Below, one piece after another: positions 1 to 5,738 of a DNA stretch of 23,328 nucleotides (within the stretch, counting starts at the first letter, position 1; the number at the start of each line of letters is the position of its first letter). A program made the translations under genes and the position numbers. The notes below the pieces were generated by a model. That model saw only the letters and a program-made list of their open reading frames with translations. It was not told the DNA's origin and ran no database searches. The stretch comes from a virus: the IMG/VR virus record IMGVR_UViG_3300031787_000864, positions 1 through 23,328 of that record, one strand, 5' to 3'.

Positions 1-197
1 TTTGGATCATAATAGAAAAAGTACATGCGACCAATAAATGGTGATTTTACTGTTCTTTCTCTATCTCTAAAAAATTCTTTTTCTGAAGGATTTAATGACC
101 TAACTTTAGACTGCAACCAGGTTCTTGCTTGTTGAGTGCGGGGTCTCAAACCTTCTTTTGCGAGCGATGATTGTATTCTGTCGAGTAATGTAGCCAT
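1..197 (-). CDS. Unrecognised T4-like virion-region protein, 5' part only
   Basis: An open frame runs on the minus strand from an ATG at 197 off the left edge of the window, giving 65 complete codons without a stop. The protein starts MATLLDRIQSSLAKEG and reaches an aromatic stretch, GRMYFFYYDP, at about residues 56-65. It lies 12 bases downstream of the gp4 stop on the same strand, so it is probably co-transcribed with gp4 or served by its own late promoter: an ATAAATA motif on the minus strand (202-208) lies 4 bases before the ATG. I do not recognise the family with certainty. Position among tail and head-completion genes suggests a conserved structural or assembly protein, but this is inference. 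There is no good Shine-Dalgarno sequence. The 3' end is outside the window. Confidence 0.7.
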   Translation of the reverse strand, partial: MATLLDRIQSSLAKEGLRPRTQQARTWLQSKVRSLNPSEKEFFRDRERTVKSPFIGRMYFFYYDP

Positions 198-201
198 CTA
201 T

Positions 202-208
202 TATTTAT
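202..208 (-). promoter_or_regulatory. Candidate T4-type late promoter (ATAAATA)
   Basis: The plus strand reads TATTTAT, so the minus strand reads ATAAATA, the core of T4-like late promoters. It ends 4 bases before the ATG at 197 of the left-edge gene. At the T4 spacing (motif at about -13 to -6), transcription would begin at the start codon itself. It was the only minus-strand copy I noticed when scanning by eye. Confidence 0.45.
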
Positions 209-209
209 G

Positions 210-641
210 CTACAATCCCAAATCATTCTCCGTAAGTATTTTGAATTGCCAACCATGTTCTTTACAGAATATGTCGGCAGCTCTCCACTTTTCTTGGTTG
301 ATTGCGTATGTTGCAGCTTCCTGAATGAACTTCTTTGTGCGTCTTTTCTGTACAGGCATTTTGGTCTGAGATTCTGGTTTTACCTCTAAAATATATGTCA
401 TAACCAGACCATCTTTTCTCCGAACTTTTACTATAAAATCTGGAAAATACCTGTGAATTCGGTTGTCTATAGGTGAGCGATACGGTATGGGCAGTTCTTC
501 AGATGCCCACCATATGACATTTGGATTTTCATCCAAATACTTCATTACTCTTACCTCCCAAGAAGAACGATATATGATATGATTAGGATCACCGTTGTAT
601 TTCTTAGGATTGTTAGGTATAAACCTTCCTTTATATGACAT
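210..641 (-). CDS. 4: Head completion protein gp4 (nuclease-like fold)
   Basis: This 143-residue protein matches T4 gp4 (about 150 residues), which acts on filled heads before tail joining. Shared segments are 'IIYRSSWEVRVMKYLDENPN' (residues 22-41), 'WASEELPIPY' (45-54) and 'HRYFPDF' (63-69). The layout E29, D68 in FPDF, then E86 and K88 in 'LEVK' resembles a TnsA-like PD-(D/E)XK nuclease active site. The nuclease reading is inferred from motif spacing. The basic C-terminal part (KRRTKK, near 99-104) could bind DNA. The ATG at 641 gives the normal family length. The gene is transcribed away from gp48, and its start overlaps the plus-strand late promoter motif at 640-646. The next minus-strand gene begins 12 bases after its stop. 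Confidence 0.88.
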   Translation of the reverse strand: MSYKGRFIPNNPKKYNGDPNHIIYRSSWEVRVMKYLDENPNVIWWASEELPIPYRSPIDNRIHRYFPDFIVKVRRKDGLVMTYILEVKPESQTKMPVQKRRTKKFIQEAATYAINQEKWRAADIFCKEHGWQFKILTENDLGL

Positions 642-646
642 AAATA
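640..646 (+). promoter_or_regulatory. Candidate T4-type late promoter for gp48-hub block
   Basis: ATAAATA followed by CTAT lies in the 32-base divergent gap and overlaps the first base pairs of gp4. A start about 6 bases downstream would leave a leader of roughly 22 bases before the gp48 ATG at 674, enough to contain the AAAGG ribosome-binding sequence near 663-667. It stands at the head of a long run of plus-strand genes joined by stop-start overlaps, which fits a main late promoter. Confidence 0.6.
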
Positions 647-673
647 CTATCTAGTCAACTTTAAAGGCAAAAA

Positions 674-1903
674 ATGTCTATTTTTAAATTTACGGATATA
701 TCATTTAATAAAAACCCGTACACTCGACCTAGTGATTCAAGAGAGAATTTGGTTGGCGGAAAATATAATTCAAATACATTAAGATATCCTATAGACTTAG
801 GTTCTTACGATAAAGGTCATTACATGGTAATTCATGTTAATGAGCAAAATAAAACGAGTTACAAAGGTATTACTGGCTTTGGAGATGAACCTTCAATTAT
901 TACAAATAGAAGAAATCTAAATTCTTCGGTTGGTGGCACAGGAATAGGTGGATTAGATTCTGTTTTATCGACAGTATCAAATTTTGCAGAAAAATCAACA
1001 AATTTTGCAAAAGAAGCTAACAGTAAATTAGAGCAAATTGAAAGAAAATTGGGAATAGGAAATATTCCTAGTTCTGCTGCGAAAGTAGGCTCTACAACAA
1101 TTTCAGAAGCATCATCATATAAATCTTTAGCTGGTGTGCGAACAATAAAAAGAACAACGGATACGATTGCTCTTTATATGCCAGATACTTTAAATTTTAC
1201 TCATCAGCAAGGGTATAACGAAGTAGCTTTAGGTGGTGGATTATTTGCTGCTGCTGGAGCCGCAGCTTCAGCTTTAAGGGATACAACTTCTTTTAAAGAT
1301 GCAATGGACATTATTGGTAAAAATGCAAGTCCATTTATTGCAAACGCCGTTGCAGGAATGTTTGGTGATGTTGGTCGTGCAGCTTTTGCTGGAGGATTTG
1401 GAGCCGTTGCTAACCCGCAACTTGAAGTTTTATATGTATCACCTAAATTAAGAAACTTTAGATTCGACTTTATGTTTTATCCTAGATTATCTAGAGAAGC
1501 GTCTGAAGTACAAAGAATTTTAGATAGATTTAGATTTCATCAAGCACCAGAATTATTAGGTTCAGAAAATTCAGGTGGTGTTGGAGGATTCTTTTTAGTT
1601 CCGCCTTCAGAATTTGATATTAAATTTTATTACAATGGCCAAGAAAATCCTAACATTCCAAAAATATCAACTTGTGTTTTAACGAATGTAGATATAGATT
1701 ATGCACCAAATGGTTTTGCTACATATGAAGTGCCGAGTGATTTGACGGCTAGAAAAGGATTTACAGGTATGCCTGTTGCAATTAGATTGTCTTTGGAATT
1801 CCAAGAAACAGAAATGTTGACAAAAGCAAACTTTGCAAGAGATGAGGGACGATTAAGTTTGAGAGAGAACTTTGGTCAAATTAATAGTAGTGAGAATGAA
1901 TAA
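674..1903 (+). CDS. 48: Baseplate tail-tube cap protein, gp48-like
   Basis: The 409-residue product fits the T4 gp48 family (about 360 residues), which sits on the baseplate hub and caps or starts the tail tube. The N-terminal part contains 'YPIDLGSYDKGHYMVIHVNE', typical of marine T4-like homologues. A probable coiled coil (about residues 97-125) and a small Gly/Ala-rich stretch (about 185-200) follow. The C-terminal half has the tube-like pattern: 'PQLEVLYVSPKLRNFRFDF', then 'CVLTNVDIDYAPNGF' and 'MPVAIRLSLEFQETEML'. The last segment resembles the end of T4 gp48. The ATG at 674 has AAAGG about 6 bases upstream. The stop overlaps the gp53 start as TAATG, so translation is coupled. The paralogous gp54 is the main alternative, but the end of the protein fits gp48 better. 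Confidence 0.75.
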   Translation: MSIFKFTDISFNKNPYTRPSDSRENLVGGKYNSNTLRYPIDLGSYDKGHYMVIHVNEQNKTSYKGITGFGDEPSIITNRRNLNSSVGGTGIGGLDSVLSTVSNFAEKSTNFAKEANSKLEQIERKLGIGNIPSSAAKVGSTTISEASSYKSLAGVRTIKRTTDTIALYMPDTLNFTHQQGYNEVALGGGLFAAAGAAASALRDTTSFKDAMDIIGKNASPFIANAVAGMFGDVGRAAFAGGFGAVANPQLEVLYVSPKLRNFRFDFMFYPRLSREASEVQRILDRFRFHQAPELLGSENSGGVGGFFLVPPSEFDIKFYYNGQENPNIPKISTCVLTNVDIDYAPNGFATYEVPSDLTARKGFTGMPVAIRLSLEFQETEMLTKANFARDEGRLSLRENFGQINSSENE

Positions 1904-2550
1904 TGGCAAAATTTTTTAAATATTTTCCAAAAACACCATACACATTATCACCAGATAATATTGATTATCTAACCAATATTACATCAAAGGTTTCTTTTGA
2001 AAAAGAATTTAGAGACAATTCTGTGGTGTATTATGAATATTTAATTTCTGATGGAGAAACACCTGATATTATTGCACATAAAATTTATGGTTCATCTGAA
2101 AGGCATTGGATTATATTACTACTAAACGAAATTTTAAATCCACAATTTGACTGGCCTTTGAGTGATTCTTCACTTAAAAAATATATTGATGTAAAATATC
2201 AATCAGAACAATATGCAAACAACTCAACCGAAGGTGCAGGAACAAATTGGGCTCAAACAAATATAAAGACCTATTTAAGAGTTGAAACCAAAACAAATAC
2301 TAAGTTAAATGAAGTTTTGTCCATTGAAAAAACATCATTAACTCAAAATGCTTATGCAAATTTAACTTCTTCTTCATCTAATTATACTTTGCAAGATGGT
2401 ACAGAATTGACGATTGATATAACAAAAGAATCTTTAAGTTATTACAATTATGAAGTTGAAGAAAATGAAAATAAGCGTTCAATAAAAATATTAAAACCAG
2501 AATTTGTACCTATAGTTGAAAATGAGTTTACTGAGGTTTTTAATTCATGA
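1903..2550 (+). CDS. 53: Baseplate wedge protein gp53 (LysM-like)
   Basis: The 215-residue protein matches T4 gp53 (196 residues), the last wedge component, which lets wedges join around the hub. The diagnostic segment is at residues 48-88: 'ISDGETPDIIAHKIYGS' followed by 'RHWIILLLNEILNP' and 'FDWPLS'. T4 has the same order of elements (a 'PEELANAIYGNPQLYWVLL' segment, then 'YDPYYGW'). This is a LysM-like fold in T4. The N terminus 'MAKFFKYFPK' is short and aromatic, as is usual. The C-terminal 100 residues are less conserved and rich in Asn, Thr and Glu. The start overlaps the gp48 stop by one base (TAATG), and the stop overlaps the next start by four bases (ATGA). Confidence 0.85.
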   Translation: MAKFFKYFPKTPYTLSPDNIDYLTNITSKVSFEKEFRDNSVVYYEYLISDGETPDIIAHKIYGSSERHWIILLLNEILNPQFDWPLSDSSLKKYIDVKYQSEQYANNSTEGAGTNWAQTNIKTYLRVETKTNTKLNEVLSIEKTSLTQNAYANLTSSSSNYTLQDGTELTIDITKESLSYYNYEVEENENKRSIKILKPEFVPIVENEFTEVFNS

Positions 2551-3896
2551 CAGTAAATGTTTCTGATTTTTTAATTAAAGAGTTGTCTTTAGTTTACAAA
2601 GAAAAAAAAGTAGATATTTCAGGTATATTTCAAGAATTAAATATCTACGATAGTATTTTATTACCTTGTATGCATGGCAATATTGTGATTTTAGACGCTA
2701 AAGGCCTAACAGATGAATTGTCACTTGATGGTTCTGAAAATTTAATTGTCAATATTCAAAAAAATGAGTTTGGTAGTGCTAGTGACCCTTTGACATTTAC
2801 AAAAGTCTTTAGAATTTTCAAACAATCAAATAGAAAAAATGTAAACTTAACATCGGAAGCTTACATATTACATTTCATTTCAGATGAATATATTTTATCC
2901 GAACAACTTCGTGTAACTCAATCATATGAAAATACTTATGGAAATATTGCAACATCTATATTAAAAGAATACTTAAATGTTAATATAGACCGAGAAACAA
3001 AAAATGGTGGATTATTTGCAGAAACAATAGGTATGAGAAAAGTTGTTATACCAAATTTACACCCATTAGATGCGATTGACTGGTGTGCAAAGAGAAGTTT
3101 AGATGAAAAAGAATCACCGACATTTTTATTTTTTGAAAATATAAAAGGATATAACTTTGTAAATCTTGCAAAATTGCTTTTAAATTCACCTGTTGCTAAA
3201 TTAAATTTTATACCAAAGAATGTTGCATTAGGTGATAAAGCCGAAGAAACAACTTTTTTTGGTGTAAAGAATTTTAAAGTTTTAACACAGTTTGATTTCT
3301 TAAAGAATGTTCAAAATGGAGTTTATGCCGGTAAATTTATAGGATTTGATCCAATAACCAGAACAATAGCACAAAGAGAAATAAGTTTTGATGACCACTA
3401 TCACACTATGAAACACGGTAATAAAGTGCCTAATTTGACCGTTGTTAAAAATAAAAAAGGCAAACAAAATATTGAGATGTTTGATGCTAAACAATCTGTG
3501 TATGTTTTTGGATATTATCGAAATGAAAATGAATACATACAAGAAAACGATCCTGAGTCTTTAAATTTTGTTGATGACCCTTACAAGTATGTCTTTCAAA
3601 GAAAAGCAATTATTCAAAATTTTCTAACACAAAGAGTTCAAGTTTTAATTCCTGGTAATTTTTCAATTACATCAGGTGTGAATGTTGAATTATTAGTTCC
3701 AAAACTTGGAGAAAAATTAAAAGATGATGATAATTATGATAAAAGTCTTTATGGAAAATATATGGTCATAGCTGCACATCATTGTATAACTCCTACGATA
3801 CATGAGGTTGTTATCGAGTGCGCTAGTGATTCTTCTAACAGAGAAGCTGGAGTTATTCGAACAGCAACCGTAGATGATGCGAGGTATTACGCATGA
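2547..3896 (+). CDS. 27: Baseplate hub protein, gp27-like
   Basis: The 449-residue protein looks like the trimeric hub that links the tail tube to the central spike (T4 gp27, 391 residues). Evidence is the order of features. An N-terminal beta domain has 'NIYDSILLPCMHGNIVILDA' (about residues 32-51). A second beta domain follows, with 'AYILHFISDEYILSEQLRVT' (about 105-124). Next comes the segment 'VVIPNLHPLDAIDWCAKRS' (about 166-184), equivalent to the middle domain of gp27. The C-terminal domain has 'QRVQVLIPGNFSITSGVNVE' and ends near 'HHCITPTIHEVVIECAS'. The gene directly precedes gp5, its binding partner, and overlaps it by four bases (ATGA), which fits equal production. Sequence likeness to T4 gp27 itself is weak; the call rests on architecture and neighbours. 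Confidence 0.75.
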   Translation: MTVNVSDFLIKELSLVYKEKKVDISGIFQELNIYDSILLPCMHGNIVILDAKGLTDELSLDGSENLIVNIQKNEFGSASDPLTFTKVFRIFKQSNRKNVNLTSEAYILHFISDEYILSEQLRVTQSYENTYGNIATSILKEYLNVNIDRETKNGGLFAETIGMRKVVIPNLHPLDAIDWCAKRSLDEKESPTFLFFENIKGYNFVNLAKLLLNSPVAKLNFIPKNVALGDKAEETTFFGVKNFKVLTQFDFLKNVQNGVYAGKFIGFDPITRTIAQREISFDDHYHTMKHGNKVPNLTVVKNKKGKQNIEMFDAKQSVYVFGYYRNENEYIQENDPESLNFVDDPYKYVFQRKAIIQNFLTQRVQVLIPGNFSITSGVNVELLVPKLGEKLKDDDNYDKSLYGKYMVIAAHHCITPTIHEVVIECASDSSNREAGVIRTATVDDARYYA

Positions 3897-4945
3897 TAGT
3901 TACACAAACTAAAAAGGATTATGGTAATTTTGACCCGATGAATTGGGTTGGTATTATTGAGAATGCTCACGATCCATTAAACATTGGAATGTACAAGGTG
4001 AGAATTATTGGATTACACTCACCAAATATTGAAGAAAGTCCAGTAGATAACCTTCCATGGGCTCACGCTGTCGTTCCTTTGTCAACAGGAAGTACAACAT
4101 CGATAGCTCGAGAGGGTGAATGGGTCGTTGGATACTTTTTAGATCCCGAAACTTTACAATATCCAATCATCGTAGGTATTCTACCAGGAATACAATCAAC
4201 AAGTGTAATTAATATTACAAGTTCAGCATCAAGAAATGGTTCTTCAACATACGGCCAATCAGCAGGATTTGTACCTCAATTAACACAAGAACAAGCAGAT
4301 AAAACTCCTAAACTTCCTCCTGGTGTGGTAACAAGAGCTGACGGCCAACCAACCACATCTCCTTTAGCGAGAGGTGAAATTGCAAACAGTACGATAGCTC
4401 TAACAAATAATGCAATTGAACATGTTTGTGATTTTAAAAAGAAATTGAGATTTGATATTGCAAAAGAAAAAATGTTAACTTATCAATTTGTACAACAAGC
4501 TCGAGAGGCAATAAAACAATTTTTTGCTGGTCTTTCTAGTGGTCCTATGGGTACGGCTGTTCAAGTAACAATTAGACAAATAAAAGAAGTATTAAAAATG
4601 ATAAAGAAGGCAGCAGATTTTATAACTGATGTAGTTAAAGCTACAGCAGATTTCTTAAAGTATTGTAATCAAATTTTGGCATATATTGCTAGTTTACCTG
4701 CAAAATTGGCACAGATGTTGAAAAAATGTGTACAAGAATTTACAGACGCTTTATCTGAATTATTATCTTTTGACGATCCAAATTCACCATCAGGTTCAAT
4801 ATCACCTTTTGGTGAAATAAAAGATCTTTTTATTGAAGTTCAAAATACTGCTCAATCTTTACAGAATGTTGTGAGTGCTACAACTGAAACTGTTGCTCAA
4901 GCTCAATCATTAGCATATACTGCTAGATCTTTTGGAAGAGTATAA
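3893..4945 (+). CDS. 5: gp5 N-terminal part: OB-fold hub subunit without lysozyme
   Basis: The 350-residue protein carries the N-terminal OB-fold of T4 gp5, which contacts gp27. Residues 17-44 ('MNWVGIIENAHDPLNIGMYK', then 'VRIIGLHSP') and 53-98 ('DNLPWAHAVVPLS', 'EGEWVVGYFLDPE', 'PIIVGILPG') follow T4 closely. In T4 the next domain is a lysozyme. Here no 'DEGLRL...YW' or 'TIGIGH' lysozyme segment exists. A low-complexity linker (about 105-165) is followed by a long, probably helical domain (about 167-300) with 'QAREAIKQFFAGL', 'IKEVLKMIKKAADFI' and 'ILAYIASLPAKLAQMLKKC'. The beta-helix part of gp5 is encoded by the next gene, which starts inside this stop codon (TAATG). Similar helical domains occur in gp5 of marine T4-like phages as far as I recall. 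Loss of peptidoglycan hydrolase activity is inferred. Confidence 0.82.
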   Translation: MIVTQTKKDYGNFDPMNWVGIIENAHDPLNIGMYKVRIIGLHSPNIEESPVDNLPWAHAVVPLSTGSTTSIAREGEWVVGYFLDPETLQYPIIVGILPGIQSTSVINITSSASRNGSSTYGQSAGFVPQLTQEQADKTPKLPPGVVTRADGQPTTSPLARGEIANSTIALTNNAIEHVCDFKKKLRFDIAKEKMLTYQFVQQAREAIKQFFAGLSSGPMGTAVQVTIRQIKEVLKMIKKAADFITDVVKATADFLKYCNQILAYIASLPAKLAQMLKKCVQEFTDALSELLSFDDPNSPSGSISPFGEIKDLFIEVQNTAQSLQNVVSATTETVAQAQSLAYTARSFGRV

Positions 4946-5736
4946 TGGCCGTAAACAAACCTGATGGTAATGATTGGACTGAACCAGAATCATCTTTTAA
5001 AGGTGAATATCCTTATGCACATGTAACTGAAACTGAATCTGGTCATTTGTTTGCATTAGATGACACTAAAGATTCTGAAACAGTTCGTTTAGCACACCGT
5101 ATAGGAACATTTACAGAAATACAACCAGACGGTACAAGAATAGATAAAATTGTTGGTGATGGTTATCAAATAGTTGCAAAAAATAATCATGTTTTAATTA
5201 AAGGTGTTTGCAACATTACGATTGAAGGTGATTCTGTACTTCATGTATTAGGTGATGCAGACATGAAAGTTGATGGCGATGCTTACTCTTTAGTAGAAGG
5301 TGATTCAATTACAAAAGTAAAAGGTGATGCATCAATTTTTGCTGGCGGAGATTTAGATTTATCAGCTGGCGGTGAATTAGGTACAGTAACAATAAATGCT
5401 CCTGATGGCATAAATTTAAATGGAGATGTTACTGTAAACGGAATGTTAAATGCTGTGAACAGTATATACGCAGGAGATAACATTCTTGCAGGAAAACAAT
5501 TGTTTTCATATTTTGGAATACAGACACTTGGTGGTATAAATTCTGGATTTACATCTGAATCTCCGGTGCCGGCTGGAATAATCACAGCAACAGTACAAGT
5601 TGAAGCACCTGGCATTATAGGTTCTGCTTATGTAAGAGACTCTGTTGGAACAATGCAAATGATAAGAAACATTTATAACGTACATCGACATCCTGCACCG
5701 AAAGGTCCAACAGGAACACCATTTAACCCAATGTAA
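4945..5736 (+). CDS. gp5 C-terminal part: beta-helix central spike
   Basis: The 263-residue protein corresponds to the C-terminal domain of T4 gp5 as a separate gene. Residues 15-35 ('PESSFKGEYPYAHVTETESG') and 'RLAHRIGTFTEIQPDGTR' (48-65) match the T4 segment that begins the needle. From about 70 to 160 there are VxGD-type repeats ('IEGDSVLHVLGD', 'VDGDAYSLVEGD', 'VKGDASIFAGGD') of a trimeric beta-helix, followed by a second, wider beta region. The C terminus has H247-R-H249 followed by 'PAPKGPTGTPFNP'. An H-x-H near the tip is the kind of iron-binding site known from P2-type spikes; that role is inferred here. T4 makes this domain by cleaving gp5 after Ser351; here it is made as its own chain, coupled by TAATG. 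Confidence 0.85.
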   Translation: MAVNKPDGNDWTEPESSFKGEYPYAHVTETESGHLFALDDTKDSETVRLAHRIGTFTEIQPDGTRIDKIVGDGYQIVAKNNHVLIKGVCNITIEGDSVLHVLGDADMKVDGDAYSLVEGDSITKVKGDASIFAGGDLDLSAGGELGTVTINAPDGINLNGDVTVNGMLNAVNSIYAGDNILAGKQLFSYFGIQTLGGINSGFTSESPVPAGIITATVQVEAPGIIGSAYVRDSVGTMQMIRNIYNVHRHPAPKGPTGTPFNPM

Positions 5737-5738
5737 AT

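Noticed and set aside
136-389. Short plus-strand frames at the left edge
   Set aside because: They overlap gp4 and the left-edge gene on the opposite strand, both better supported.
3893-4945. Tail lysozyme activity for the gp5 N-terminal gene
   Set aside because: None of the T4 lysozyme segments (the catalytic Glu region or 'TIGIGH') is present.
5283-5615. Minus-strand open frame opposite the spike gene
   Set aside because: Lies wholly within a well-supported gene and reads as the complement of the VxGD repeats.
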